Shown: one piece after another, positions 33,062 through 43,484 of the stretch
Layout: every line of letters starts with the position of its first letter
Numbering within the stretch: the stretch's first letter is position 1
NCBI GenBank assembly: GCA_045546255.1
Contig: JAZQCK010000015.1
Location: 1 to 64,000 of the forward strand
Direction of reading: 5' to 3'
Source: RGIG5612 sp045546255
GTDB taxonomy: Bacteria > Bacillota > Clostridia > Lachnospirales > Lachnospiraceae
Length of the DNA stretch: 64,000 bases
Notes under the pieces: model-generated
The model's database searches: none
The model's input: the letters and a program-made list of their open reading frames with translations, nothing else
Told to the model about the DNA's origin: nothing
Translations under genes and position numbers: made by a program

Positions 33062-33766
33062 ATGAGTTATATAGAATTCGTCGATGTTGTAAAAGAATAC
33101 AGTGCCAAAGGCGGCGTTACGACTAGGGCTGTCGACGGCATAAATTTTCATATTGAGCAGGGAGAACTGGTCGTGATTGTCGGGCCGTCAGGCGCAGGAA
33201 AGACGACTGTGTTGAACATGCTTGGCGGTATGGATACGATCACTTCAGGTGAGATCTGGGTGGATGGCGTGGATATCTCCAAGTACTCCTCCAAACAGCT
33301 GACAAAATATCGCAGATTCGATGTTGGCTTCGTTTTTCAGTTCTATAATCTTGTACCGAACTTTACGGCATTGGAAAACGTGGAACTTTCCAACCAGATC
33401 AGTAAGAATCCGATGAGCGCAAAAAAGATCATGCACGAGGTGGGCTTGTCTCACCGTCTGAATAATTTTCCTGCGCAGCTTTCCGGCGGAGAGCAGCAGC
33501 GTGTTTCCATCGCAAGGGCACTGGCGAAAAATCCAAAGATCATGCTTTGCGATGAGCCGACCGGCGCACTGGACTATAAGACTGGTAAGACGATCTTAAA
33601 GCTCCTTCAGACGATGTGCCGGAAAAAGGGAATGACCGTGATTATCATCACGCACAACCAGGCGATCGCGCCAATGGCTGACCGTGTGATCCAGATCAAG
33701 AACGGCAAAGTGGAACGAATGGGAATCAACCGAAATCCGCTTCCGGTGGAAGAAATTGAGTGGTAA
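33062..33766 (+). CDS. ABC transporter ATP-binding protein (MacB/LolD type)
   Basis: A 234-residue ATPase that works with an FtsX-type permease. Walker A is GPSGAGKT, the Q-loop lies in FVFQFYNLVPNFTALENVEL, the signature is LSGGEQQR, and Walker B is IMLCDEPTGALD. This pattern is typical of the MacB/LolD/BceA group, which moves lipids, peptides or antibiotics out of the membrane, or acts as a mechanotransmitter. The stop codon abuts the ATG of the permease gene. No two-component system is next door, so a BceAB role is not supported. Confidence 0.9.
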   Translation: MSYIEFVDVVKEYSAKGGVTTRAVDGINFHIEQGELVVIVGPSGAGKTTVLNMLGGMDTITSGEIWVDGVDISKYSSKQLTKYRRFDVGFVFQFYNLVPNFTALENVELSNQISKNPMSAKKIMHEVGLSHRLNNFPAQLSGGEQQRVSIARALAKNPKIMLCDEPTGALDYKTGKTILKLLQTMCRKKGMTVIIITHNQAIAPMADRVIQIKNGKVERMGINRNPLPVEEIEW

Positions 33767-36700
33767 ATGAAGATCATACACAAGGATGTCTTTCGGGAAA
33801 TAAAGAAGTCTGCAGGGCGGTTTATATCGCTCTTTCTTATCGTGGCCTTAGGCGTTGCAGTGTATGCCGGAATCCGTTCCTGTAAGCCGGATATGATGAT
33901 CACGGCGGACGCCTTCTACGATGACTCCAATCTGGAAGATATCCGCGTTATGAGCACCCTGGGGCTCACGGAAGAAGATGTCGAGGCGCTTTCAGCGGTC
34001 AAAGGAGTTAAAAAGGCGGTCGGGACCTATTCCTCCGATTTCATCTGCCATTTAGGAGACAGCCAGTATGTCGTGAAACTGATGGCGCTGACGGACGGTA
34101 TCAATGAGCTCACTTTAAAGTCCGGCCGGATGCCACAGACGGATCAGGAATGTCTGATCGACGACTACTACATGAACCTCAGGGAATACAAGATTGGAGA
34201 TACGATCGAGATTTTCTCTGGGAATGATACGGAGTTATCGGATACGGTAAGTGTCTCTGAATTTACCGTGACAGGAAGTTTTACTTCCGCTGAGTATCTT
34301 TCCATGTCTATGGGAAATACGACGATCGGCTCCGGTAAAATTGAAGGACTGATGGCAGTAAGGCCTTCGGTATTTGTGACTGATTATTTTACGGAGATCG
34401 ATCTGTTAGTGGATGGTGCAGCTGAACTGCTTTGCTATTCGGATGAATATGAAGATCTGATCGATGAAGAAAAAGACCAGATCGAAGAAATCCGGGAAAG
34501 CAGGGAACAGGCCCGTTATGACGAGATCATTGGCGAAGCCAATGAAAAGCTGGAAGATGCAAAAAAAGAATACGAAGACGGAAAAGCAAAGCTGGATGAT
34601 GCAAAGAAACAGTTTGAAGATGGCGAAGCGGAACTGAACAATGCAAAAAACACCTATTATAATGGTGTAAATGAACTGGAGACGAAGAAAGCAGACCTTG
34701 CAAAAGGCGAGAGCGACCTGGCGGCTGCCAAAAGTGAACTGGAAACGAAAAAACAGACGCTGAAAGAACAAAAAGATGCAGCCTATGCACAGATCGATGC
34801 TCAGCAGTCTGCTTTGGATGAACAGAAAGCTGGTCTTGAAGCCATGCATGCGGCCGAAATGATCAGTGAAGCAGAATATCAGGCCGGGCTCCTTCAGATT
34901 GCAGCTGGGCAGGCATTGATCGATGATGCAAAAGCAAAAGCTGATGCAGAGTTTGCCGGGTATGATGCGCAGGTTACAGCTGGTGAGCAAGAGATCGCAG
35001 CGAATGAACAGAAGATCACGGATGGAAAAGCAGCAATCGCTGATGCAGAAGCACAGCTAGCTAATGCCTGGAACGAGATCACAAACGGCGAGCAGGAATT
35101 AGAAGATGCGAAAAAAGAGATCAGTGACGGTGAGGCGGAACTCAAAGATGCCGAAGCGGAGCTGGATGATGCAGAACGCGAGATCTCAAAAATAGAAAAG
35201 GCAGAGTGGTTTATTCTCGGAAGAAATTATCTGACGGAATATAATTCTTTTAAGTCCGATGCCGATCGAATCGGAAATATCGGAAAAGTGTTCCCTCTGA
35301 TCTTTTTCATTGTGGCAGCGCTTGTCTGTCTGACGACGATGACCCGTATGGTGGATGAGGAGCGAACCCAGATCGGAACATTAAAGGCACTAGGATATGG
35401 CAAGGGAATGATCATGCGCAAATATATTGTGTATGCGTTGCTTGCAACGGTCTTTGGCTCATTGGCCGGAGCATTGGCGGGAGGAAAGATCTTCCCCTTT
35501 GTCATTTTAAATGTCTACAAGATCCTTTATCCGAATATCGATAAGCTGTACTTTCCGTATAATTTGGAGCATAGCCTAGTCGCAGCGGGAGCTGCTCTTG
35601 TATGCATTCTTGCGGCAACCTTCTTTGCCTGCACGAAATCTCTTCTGGAACAGCCGGCTGACCTTATGCGTCCGGTAGCGCCGAAGCAGGCGAAAAAGCT
35701 TTTGATCGAAAGGATTCCATGGCTTTGGAAACGGATCAAGTTTAACTGGAAAAATGCACTCCGAAATTTCGTGCGCTATAAAAAACGACTGTTTATGACG
35801 CTTTTCGGTATTGCTGGATCAACGGCTCTTCTGCTGGTTGGATTCGGGCTAAAGGATGCCATCAACACAATCCTCTATGCGCAGTTTGGTGACATCGACC
35901 TTTATAACGAAGTGATCGTCTTAGATGGCGACGCCACGGATCGTAACAAAGAAGAACTGACGCAGATTCTGGAAACCGATGAACGTTTTGAAAGCTTTAC
36001 GTATATTTATCAAAGTGCGGTTGACGCAGAAGCGGCCGGAAACGATGAAATAATGAATGTCTATCTTTTTGTGCCGGAAGATAAAGCAGCACTCCCGAAA
36101 AATGTTGACCTGAGAGACCGTGTGACAAAAGAGAAGAGGGTCCTGAATGATCAGTCGGTCCTGATCTCAGAGAAGATGTCAACAGAGTTAAATCTAAAAC
36201 CGGGAGATACGTTTGAGATCTCCTCCGGACAAAAGGACAAGAAGACGCTGACAGTCGGCGGAATCGTGGAGAACTATGTTTATCACTATGTCTATATGTC
36301 TCCAGTCCTTTATGAGTCATTATATGGACAGCAGGCCGAGTATAATCAAATCCTGGTAACAAACAAAGAGGATGTTCATGTACCTCCAAGTGACTTCGGC
36401 GAAGAGTTCTTAAAGTACGATGCGGTCGGAGGCGTCATGTGTGTGGAATCTTTGATCGAACAGTTTGAAGACATGCTAAAGAGCCTGGACTCTATTACGC
36501 TGGTGCTTATCGTCTGTGCGGCAGGCCTTACCTTTGTTGTTTTATTCAACCTGAATAACATTAATATCAGCGAGAGAAGACGGGAGCTTGCAACACTTAA
36601 GGTGCTGGGATTCTATGACATTGAACTCAGTCAGTATATTTACCGGGAGAATGTTCTGATCACGATCATCGGGGTAGCGATCGGTGTCGTTTTCGGCATT

Positions 36701-36886
36701 TTCCTGAATCGATTTGTTGTAACGACGGTCGAGGTGGATATCGTCATGTTTGGCCGTGAGATCTTCCTTCCAAGTTTCATTAAATCGGTCGTGATTGCCA
36801 TCGGATTTGCAGTGATCGTCAATCTGATCGTTCACCTGAAACTCAAAAAGATCGATATGGCGACATCGCTCAAGAGTGTTGAATAA
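33767..36886 (+). CDS. FtsX-like ABC permease with long extracytoplasmic coiled coil
   Basis: A 1039-residue permease partnered with the ATPase just upstream. It begins with a membrane helix (FISLFLIVALGVAVYAGIRS). An extracytoplasmic part follows, with a coiled coil from about residue 247 to 471 made of repeats such as KLEDAKKEYEDGKAKLDDAK. The first FtsX domain starts near residue 505 (three helices, DEERTQIGTLKALGYGKG). A fourth helix and a second MacB-type loop precede the second FtsX domain (RRELATLKVLGFYDIELSQY). The architecture is common in Gram-positive anaerobes, but the substrate is unknown. Confidence 0.87.
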   Translation: MKIIHKDVFREIKKSAGRFISLFLIVALGVAVYAGIRSCKPDMMITADAFYDDSNLEDIRVMSTLGLTEEDVEALSAVKGVKKAVGTYSSDFICHLGDSQYVVKLMALTDGINELTLKSGRMPQTDQECLIDDYYMNLREYKIGDTIEIFSGNDTELSDTVSVSEFTVTGSFTSAEYLSMSMGNTTIGSGKIEGLMAVRPSVFVTDYFTEIDLLVDGAAELLCYSDEYEDLIDEEKDQIEEIRESREQARYDEIIGEANEKLEDAKKEYEDGKAKLDDAKKQFEDGEAELNNAKNTYYNGVNELETKKADLAKGESDLAAAKSELETKKQTLKEQKDAAYAQIDAQQSALDEQKAGLEAMHAAEMISEAEYQAGLLQIAAGQALIDDAKAKADAEFAGYDAQVTAGEQEIAANEQKITDGKAAIADAEAQLANAWNEITNGEQELEDAKKEISDGEAELKDAEAELDDAEREISKIEKAEWFILGRNYLTEYNSFKSDADRIGNIGKVFPLIFFIVAALVCLTTMTRMVDEERTQIGTLKALGYGKGMIMRKYIVYALLATVFGSLAGALAGGKIFPFVILNVYKILYPNIDKLYFPYNLEHSLVAAGAALVCILAATFFACTKSLLEQPADLMRPVAPKQAKKLLIERIPWLWKRIKFNWKNALRNFVRYKKRLFMTLFGIAGSTALLLVGFGLKDAINTILYAQFGDIDLYNEVIVLDGDATDRNKEELTQILETDERFESFTYIYQSAVDAEAAGNDEIMNVYLFVPEDKAALPKNVDLRDRVTKEKRVLNDQSVLISEKMSTELNLKPGDTFEISSGQKDKKTLTVGGIVENYVYHYVYMSPVLYESLYGQQAEYNQILVTNKEDVHVPPSDFGEEFLKYDAVGGVMCVESLIEQFEDMLKSLDSITLVLIVCAAGLTFVVLFNLNNINISERRRELATLKVLGFYDIELSQYIYRENVLITIIGVAIGVVFGIFLNRFVVTTVEVDIVMFGREIFLPSFIKSVVIAIGFAVIVNLIVHLKLKKIDMATSLKSVE

Positions 36887-36984
36887 AGTGCCGATTCCAT
36901 GTAAAATAAATCAGTTAAGTATGTATTGTTTGAACTGCTTTTATAGACAATTATTTATCAATATAGAAACAGAGGTTTTGAGTA

Positions 36985-39714
36985 TTGGCTCAGAGAAAAT
37001 CAAATGCAAATAATGTAAAGGCACCGGAGAAAAGCGGAAACCGTGAGGTGAAAATCATCATCGCGGCGGCAGTCATGCTTTTCCTTGAACTGTGCCTTTT
37101 CCATATTTTAGGGAAAGTCGGCGGATGGATCAGCTATGCAGAGTTTGGCCTCTTTGGACTTGCGGCATACATCTTCCCAATCCTGCTTTTTGCTGCCGTT
37201 CTTTTTCATACGTTTGCAGCAAAAAAGAAGACAAGTAAGATCGTTTGTGGCGCAATCTTCTTCCTTTGCCTCAGTGCCTTTTTGCATATGGTCAGCTTTC
37301 AGGGATTTGAAGATTATTCCATCGGCAGTTATTTCACGGACTGCGCAGAAAAAGCAATCGGAGGCGGAGTGATTGGCGGAGTTCTTGCACTTGGGCTAAC
37401 CAAAGCGCTGAGCGCAGTCGGAGCTTATGTTGTCCTTGTTTTAGCGATGATCGTCTGTCTTTTGATCATCTGTGAAGTTCCGTTGATTCAGCTTGCAAAA
37501 GGCTTTTTCAGCAGAGAACCAAGGGATGATTATGACGATTATGGTGAGGAGCCGGACAAGGTCGTACGTCCTAGGCAGAAACGGGAGCCGGAACCAAGAG
37601 CGGAATACAGGGAGAGTAGAGCCAGAACGCAAAGGCAGCGGCAAAGGCGTGAAGATTATTATGATGATGACTATTATGCGCAGGAATATGAGCCAAGAAG
37701 ACGCCGCAGGTCGGATGATGAACTGGTCTATGAGACAACTTCGGATGAAGGTGTCGTAATTAAGATCGTCCATTCCAGAAAATCCCATAGAAGACCGAGG
37801 GCGGAGCTGAAGCGTTCGATTAATAAAGCGCGGCCGCTTCGCAACGGGAAAGTACCGACGATCAGAAGCCAGTCGAAAACGGTTGGTGTCAGTGCTGATG
37901 TGGGCATCACTCCGAAAGCAAATAATATTGATGAGATCCGCGAGATCACGGCTCCTGTTATAGAGCCGAAGGAACAGCCAAAGAAAAAACAGGATGTTCG
38001 TCCTGCACAGACGGCAGTTCCGGCAGAAGATGCCACTCTTACTGTGAATGTTCCGAAGAAAGCAGAGCCGAAGGTATTAAGACAGGAGAAGAAGCCGTCT
38101 TCAAAGATTACCACGGAGACGAAGATCACTCCGGAGAAGCCGAAAAAAGCTCAGGCAAAAGCCTTGCCGGAGGATGTGGAAGTCAAAAAGATCGCACCGG
38201 TGAAGCAGAATGCAAAAGATGGATATGTGTATCCTCCGATGAGTCTTCTGGCCCAGAGAAAAGGCAAGGGCAGAGGATCGAATGAAGAGGAAATGAATAA
38301 AGTCGCGCGTAATCTGGAAGTGATCCTTTCGAACTTTGGTGTCGGTGCGAAAGTCATTGACTGTCAGGCAGGACCTTCCGTTACCCGTTATGAACTTCAG
38401 CCGGAGCTCGGAACCAGAGTCAGCAAGATCACTGCCTTAGAGGATGACCTGAAACTGAATCTTGCCGTTTCTGATATCCGGATCGAAGCGCCGATCCCGG
38501 GACGTGCAGCTGTCGGAATTGAGATTCCAAATGCAACGAAAGAAACTGTGCTGGTTAGGGACATTCTGGAAGCTCCGGAACTGATCAATCATAAATCTAA
38601 AATTGCGTTTGGAGCGGGCATTAATATCAGCGGAGAAGTCGTTGTTGCTGATATCGCAAAGATGCCTCATCTGCTGGTTGCAGGTACGACCGGTTCTGGT
38701 AAATCGGTATTTATGAACTCGATCATCATGTCCATTTTGTTCCGTGCAAAGCCGTCGGAAGTTGGCCTGATCATTATCGACCCGAAGAAGATCGAGTTCG
38801 GAGTTTACTCAGGCATACCGCATCTTGTAAAAGATGTTGTGACAGACCCGGGACAGGCTGTCAGCACACTGCGCTGGGCGGTGAATGAGATGACAAACCG
38901 TTATCAGCGTATGCAGCTTTCCGGCGTCCGTGATTTTAAGAGTTATAACGAAAAATTTGATAAAGGCACGTTAAGCAGTGAAGAAGAAAATCCGAAGAGG
39001 ATGCCGCAGATCGTCATCGTGATCGACGAGCTTGCCGATTTGATGATGGTAGCGTCCAAGGAAGCGGAAGCTCTGATCTGTCGTTTGGCACAGCTAGCAA
39101 GAGCTGCCGGAATCCACTTGATCATTGCGACCCAGAGACCGTCTGTTGACGTTGTTACCGGTCTGATCAAAGCGAATATTCCTGCCCGTGTTGCATTATT
39201 GGTTGCATCTCAGGTTGACTCCCGAACGATCATCGACATGAAAGGTGCGGAAGAACTCTTAGGAAATGGTGATATGCTGTTTTATCCGACCGGCTATTCC
39301 AAACCGGTTCGCGTGCAGGGCGCATTTGTTTCAGATGATGAAGTAGCAAATGTGGTCAGCTTCCTGAAGAAGAATAAGACCGAGGACTATTTCGCAGAAG
39401 AGGCCCAGCAGATTGCAGAGTTTATGAATAATGCAGACCAGGGACAGATGGATTTCGGAGGGGAATCTTCTTCCAGTAGCCCGGCCAACAAGCAGGATGA
39501 GTATCTGTTTGAAGCAGGAAAACTCTGTATTGAAATGGGCAAGGCATCTTCATCAATGCTGCAGCGTCATTTCAGTGTCGGCTTTAACCGAGCTGCCAAG
39601 ATCATTGATCAGCTGACAGAAATGGGAGCCATCAGTCCTCCGAACGGAGCGAAACCGAGGGAAATTCTTGTGGATTTATACACCTTTGAAGAAATGTTTC
39701 AGTCAAAAGAATAA
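36985..39714 (+). CDS. ftsK: DNA translocase FtsK/SpoIIIE
   Basis: A septal ATP-driven motor that pumps chromosome DNA during division or sporulation. About four membrane helices occupy the first ~170 residues. A charged linker rich in Asp, Tyr and Arg (about 175-260) and a Lys/Pro-rich stretch follow. The motor has Walker A GTTGSGKS (Lys573) and Walker B IVIVIDELADLMM. The C-terminal gamma winged helix (SSSMLQRHFSVGFNRAAKIID) would read orientation sequences. The start is TTG at 36985, 9 bases after AGAGG. The gene is 909 residues long and heads a long co-directional run. Confidence 0.95.
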   Translation: MAQRKSNANNVKAPEKSGNREVKIIIAAAVMLFLELCLFHILGKVGGWISYAEFGLFGLAAYIFPILLFAAVLFHTFAAKKKTSKIVCGAIFFLCLSAFLHMVSFQGFEDYSIGSYFTDCAEKAIGGGVIGGVLALGLTKALSAVGAYVVLVLAMIVCLLIICEVPLIQLAKGFFSREPRDDYDDYGEEPDKVVRPRQKREPEPRAEYRESRARTQRQRQRREDYYDDDYYAQEYEPRRRRRSDDELVYETTSDEGVVIKIVHSRKSHRRPRAELKRSINKARPLRNGKVPTIRSQSKTVGVSADVGITPKANNIDEIREITAPVIEPKEQPKKKQDVRPAQTAVPAEDATLTVNVPKKAEPKVLRQEKKPSSKITTETKITPEKPKKAQAKALPEDVEVKKIAPVKQNAKDGYVYPPMSLLAQRKGKGRGSNEEEMNKVARNLEVILSNFGVGAKVIDCQAGPSVTRYELQPELGTRVSKITALEDDLKLNLAVSDIRIEAPIPGRAAVGIEIPNATKETVLVRDILEAPELINHKSKIAFGAGINISGEVVVADIAKMPHLLVAGTTGSGKSVFMNSIIMSILFRAKPSEVGLIIIDPKKIEFGVYSGIPHLVKDVVTDPGQAVSTLRWAVNEMTNRYQRMQLSGVRDFKSYNEKFDKGTLSSEEENPKRMPQIVIVIDELADLMMVASKEAEALICRLAQLARAAGIHLIIATQRPSVDVVTGLIKANIPARVALLVASQVDSRTIIDMKGAEELLGNGDMLFYPTGYSKPVRVQGAFVSDDEVANVVSFLKKNKTEDYFAEEAQQIAEFMNNADQGQMDFGGESSSSSPANKQDEYLFEAGKLCIEMGKASSSMLQRHFSVGFNRAAKIIDQLTEMGAISPPNGAKPREILVDLYTFEEMFQSKE

Positions 39715-39720
39715 AGAGTT

Positions 39721-41223
39721 ATGAAGAGTTTAAAAGAATTATTACAGGAAACAACATATGAAGTGATCTGCGGAGATGAGAATGTTCTCATCTCCGATTT
39801 GACGAATGACTCCAGGCAGATCAAAGAAGGCAGTGCCTTCTTCTGTTTTATCGGAGCCGTATCAGATGGGCATCAATATATCGCAAAAGCCTTAGAACTT
39901 GGAGCTTCTGCATTGGTGATCCAAAGGGATGTTGATTTTGCAGCTGAAGGAATCAACGAGGAGAAACTTCAAAATGTGACAGTCGTAAAAACAGCGGACA
40001 CCCGATATGCTCTGGCAGTAGCAAGTGCAGAGTATTTCGATCATCCGGCAAAGAAGATGCTGACGATCGCCATTACCGGTACCAAAGGAAAGACGAGCAT
40101 CACAAGCATTGTGCAGAAGATCCTCCAAAAATCCGGAAAGAAGGTCGGAACGATCGGAACTGTTGGAGCAGATACAGGGGCAGAGTTTATTAAGACAGAA
40201 ACGACGACGCCGGAATCAATCGATGTGGAGCGTTTCTTCGATGCGATGGTCAAGAACGGCTGTGATGCCTGCGTGATGGAGGTTTCCTCTCAGGCACTGA
40301 TGCTTCATAGAGTGTCAGGCATCTGTTTTGACTACGGTGTATTCACCAACCTTTCACCGGACCATATCGGCGGAGCAGAGCATAAAGATATGGATGACTA
40401 TATCCATTGCAAGAGCCTGTTGTTCAAACAGTGCAAACACGGCATCTTCAATATTGATGATGAACATTATGCAGCCATGGTGGAGAACTGCAGCTGTGAT
40501 ATCATGACCTATTCCTGTCATCAGCCGTCAGATCTTAAAGCCGAAGATATCCGTTATCTGCGGGAAGAAGGCTTCTTGGGAATGGCCTTCCGTACCACCG
40601 GGGCAATCGAAGATGAATTTAAACTGAGCGCACCGGGAGAGTTCTCTGTCTATAATGCAATGGCTGCGATCAGCGTTTGCCACGCAGCGGGAATCGAAAC
40701 TGCCGTGATCAAAGAAGCATTGATGGAAGTGCATGTGCGCGGCCGTATGGAGCCGGTAAAGATCTCTCCGCGTTTTACGCTGTTGATCGACTATGCACAC
40801 AATGCTGTTGCGGTTGAAAGCATTTTAAAAGCAATGCGCAAATATGAACCAAAGCGGATCGTAAGCTTATTCGGCTGCGGAGGAAACCGTTCAAAACTGC
40901 GCCGCTATGAGATGGGCGAGATGAGCGGTCTTTATGCGGATCTTTCCATTTTGACGGAGGATAATTCCCGTCTGGAAGATGTAAATGATATCATCGCCGA
41001 TATCGTGACAGGAATCAGTAAAACCGATGGAGAATATGTCATCATCCCGGACCGGAAAGAAGCCATCAAATACAGCATTGAAAATGCACATGATGGAGAC
41101 ATCATTCTGCTTCTTGGAAAGGGACATGAAGACTATCAGGATAAAGGCGGCGTCAAGCGTCCGTTTGATGAACGCGTGATCATCAAAGAAATTCTGGATG
41201 AAATAGGCTGGAAGTATGAATAG
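39721..41223 (+). CDS. murE: UDP-MurNAc-tripeptide synthetase (MurE family)
   Basis: This Mur ligase adds the third amino acid to UDP-MurNAc-L-Ala-D-Glu in the cytoplasm. It is 500 residues and has the N-terminal UDP-binding domain (SDLTNDSRQIKEGSAFFC), ATP-binding GTKGKTS, the segment SSQALMLHRVSG, and the C-terminal LFGCGGNRSKLRR. The amino acid selection motif reads DNSR (414-417) instead of the DNPR typical of diaminopimelate-adding enzymes. The Arg is kept, so meso-diaminopimelate remains the best guess, but a MurE-like paralogue is possible. Its end overlaps priA by 8 bases. Confidence 0.85.
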   Translation: MKSLKELLQETTYEVICGDENVLISDLTNDSRQIKEGSAFFCFIGAVSDGHQYIAKALELGASALVIQRDVDFAAEGINEEKLQNVTVVKTADTRYALAVASAEYFDHPAKKMLTIAITGTKGKTSITSIVQKILQKSGKKVGTIGTVGADTGAEFIKTETTTPESIDVERFFDAMVKNGCDACVMEVSSQALMLHRVSGICFDYGVFTNLSPDHIGGAEHKDMDDYIHCKSLLFKQCKHGIFNIDDEHYAAMVENCSCDIMTYSCHQPSDLKAEDIRYLREEGFLGMAFRTTGAIEDEFKLSAPGEFSVYNAMAAISVCHAAGIETAVIKEALMEVHVRGRMEPVKISPRFTLLIDYAHNAVAVESILKAMRKYEPKRIVSLFGCGGNRSKLRRYEMGEMSGLYADLSILTEDNSRLEDVNDIIADIVTGISKTDGEYVIIPDRKEAIKYSIENAHDGDIILLLGKGHEDYQDKGGVKRPFDERVIIKEILDEIGWKYE

Positions 41224-43483
41224 ATTCGCAGAGATCATTGTTGATATTTCTCACGAAAAAGTGGATCGGCCGTTTGAATATATTGTTCCTGAGAGCATGG
41301 CGGAGGATGTTCATGTTGGAAGCCAGGTGGAGATTCCATTTGGAAAAGGAAACAAGATCATCAAAGGGTTTGTATTAAACCTGAAAGAAACCGCGCAGTT
41401 TGATCCTTCTAAGCTGAAAAATATTTTCGGCATTGTTCCGCGATCTACCTCTGCGACCGGGGACATGATCGCACTTGCGCATTTCATCAAGACCCATTAT
41501 GGTTCGACAATGAACCAGGCACTGAAAACGGTGCTTCCGGTTAAGAAGAGCGCTGGGGCAGTGAAGGAGAGCTTTGTTTCATTAAATACGGATGAAGAGA
41601 CTTTAGATGCAGCCATCGAACGCTATTCCAAAGATAAACGAAGTGTAGCAAAAAAGAGACTGCTGACAGAGATCAGGCAGGAAAAAGTCCTTCCCCTGAA
41701 TATTGTAAAAGATAAATTGAATATTTCGGCATCGACGCTCAACTCTCTGGAAAAAGAAGGGCTGATCCGTAAAGATGTGAAAGAAAACCTCAGGGATGTT
41801 TTTGATATCAAAGAAAAGCAATCCTATACCATAAGTTTAAACGAGAAACAACAGGCCATTTCGGATGATATCTGGATGCGATATGAGAAAGGTGATAAGA
41901 GACCTTCGCTGATCTGCGGAGTGACAGGGTCCGGAAAGACGGAAATCTATATTGATTTGATCGACCGCGTTGTAAAACAAGGGAAGCAGGCCGTTGTGCT
42001 GATCCCGGAGATCGCACTGACCTATCAGACGGTCCTCCGCTTTTATAAAAAGTTTGGAGATCGGATCTCCGTGATCAATTCCAAACTGACGAATGCGCAA
42101 AAGCATGATCAGCTGGAAAAAGCAAGGCTGGGGCAGGTAGACATTATTATCGGACCACGTTCTGCTTTGTTTTCTCCATTTCCGAATCTGGGCATCATCA
42201 TTATCGATGAGGAACACGAAGGAACATATAAAAACGAAAATGTTCCGCGTTACCACTCCCGTGAAGTAGCGGCTAAGCGGGCAGAGATGAGTGGAGGCTT
42301 TGTTGTGTTAGGATCGGCTACGCCGTCGGTTGAGAGCTACTATAAGGCTGCAAAAGGCGACTACCAGCTTTATGATCTGGACAGTCGTGCAACCGGCGCA
42401 AAACTTCCGGAGGTGGAAGTCGTTGATCTCAGGGAGGAACTACAGTCCGGGAACCGTTCTATCATCAGCAGACGCTTAGATGAACTGATCCGTGACCGCC
42501 TTTCCAAACAGGAACAGATCATTCTGTTTATTAACCGAAGGGGTTATTCCAGCTTTGTCTCGTGCAGGAACTGCGGAACAGCGCTTAAGTGCCCTCATTG
42601 TGATGTGTCGCTGAAGTATCATAAAAACGGAAAACTGATGTGCCACTACTGTGGCTATGAGATTCCGATGGTCAAGACCTGTCCGGAATGCGGATCAAAA
42701 TATATCGGCACGTTCGGAACCGGAACCCAGAAGGTGGAAGAAGAGATCAACCGCCTGTATCCTGAGGCAAAAACGCTTCGAATGGACTATGACACGACCA
42801 GGGAAAAAGATGGTCACGAGAAGATCCTTTCAGCGTTTGCCGATCATCAGGTTGATATCCTGATCGGAACCCAGATGATCGTAAAAGGACATGATTTTGC
42901 GAATGTAACACTGGTTGGAATCCTGGCTGCCGATATGTCTCTTTATTCAGGGGACTATCTTGCGGCTGAACGCACCTTCCAGCTTTTAACACAGGCAGCG
43001 GGGCGTGCCGGCAGAGGCAAAAAAGAAGGGAACGTTGTGATCCAGACTTACTCGCCGGACAACTATTCCATCCGCTTCGGAGCAAAGCAGGATTATAAAG
43101 GCTTCTATGATTTCGAGATGGCATACCGGAAAATGCTGGGTTATCCACCGGTCATGAATATGCTGGGCATCCTCTTTGCATCAAAAAATGAGATGCATCT
43201 AACGCAGCAATGCAATGTGATCGGTCAGGTGATCGAACGGCGGATCCGGGCAAAAGCGGCAGCAGACCCAACAAAAGCAGCGGTGAACAAGATCGGCCCA
43301 AGTGAGGCGCCGATTGCAAAAATCAACGATAAATACCGTAAGATGATCTATCTGAAGTCGCCGGTCTATCAGGACCTGATCGATATCAAAGATACAGTGG
43401 AAACATATATGGATGAAAATCCGGATAAAACAATCGATATCATTTTTGATTTTTCAATGATGGGAAGTAACGAGGTTATTTAA
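41216..43483 (+). CDS. priA: Primosomal replication restart helicase PriA
   Basis: A 3'-5' helicase that reloads the replisome at stalled forks. It is 755 residues. The N-terminal 3'-DNA-binding domain is seen as VDRPFEYIVPESM, then Walker A GVTGSGKT (Lys241) and the DEEH box IIIDEEHEGTYK. The zinc-binding insertion has paired cysteines in CRNCGTALKCPHC and CHYCGYEIPMVKTCPECG. Helicase motifs GTQMIVKGHDF and QAAGRAGR are present. It starts inside the end of murE. Confidence 0.95.
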   Translation: MNRFAEIIVDISHEKVDRPFEYIVPESMAEDVHVGSQVEIPFGKGNKIIKGFVLNLKETAQFDPSKLKNIFGIVPRSTSATGDMIALAHFIKTHYGSTMNQALKTVLPVKKSAGAVKESFVSLNTDEETLDAAIERYSKDKRSVAKKRLLTEIRQEKVLPLNIVKDKLNISASTLNSLEKEGLIRKDVKENLRDVFDIKEKQSYTISLNEKQQAISDDIWMRYEKGDKRPSLICGVTGSGKTEIYIDLIDRVVKQGKQAVVLIPEIALTYQTVLRFYKKFGDRISVINSKLTNAQKHDQLEKARLGQVDIIIGPRSALFSPFPNLGIIIIDEEHEGTYKNENVPRYHSREVAAKRAEMSGGFVVLGSATPSVESYYKAAKGDYQLYDLDSRATGAKLPEVEVVDLREELQSGNRSIISRRLDELIRDRLSKQEQIILFINRRGYSSFVSCRNCGTALKCPHCDVSLKYHKNGKLMCHYCGYEIPMVKTCPECGSKYIGTFGTGTQKVEEEINRLYPEAKTLRMDYDTTREKDGHEKILSAFADHQVDILIGTQMIVKGHDFANVTLVGILAADMSLYSGDYLAAERTFQLLTQAAGRAGRGKKEGNVVIQTYSPDNYSIRFGAKQDYKGFYDFEMAYRKMLGYPPVMNMLGILFASKNEMHLTQQCNVIGQVIERRIRAKAAADPTKAAVNKIGPSEAPIAKINDKYRKMIYLKSPVYQDLIDIKDTVETYMDENPDKTIDIIFDFSMMGSNEVI

Positions 43484-43484
43484 A

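Noticed and set aside
33062..36886. BceAB-type antibiotic resistance module
   Set aside because: There is no adjacent two-component system, and the permease has two FtsX domains with a coiled coil rather than the BceB ten-helix layout.
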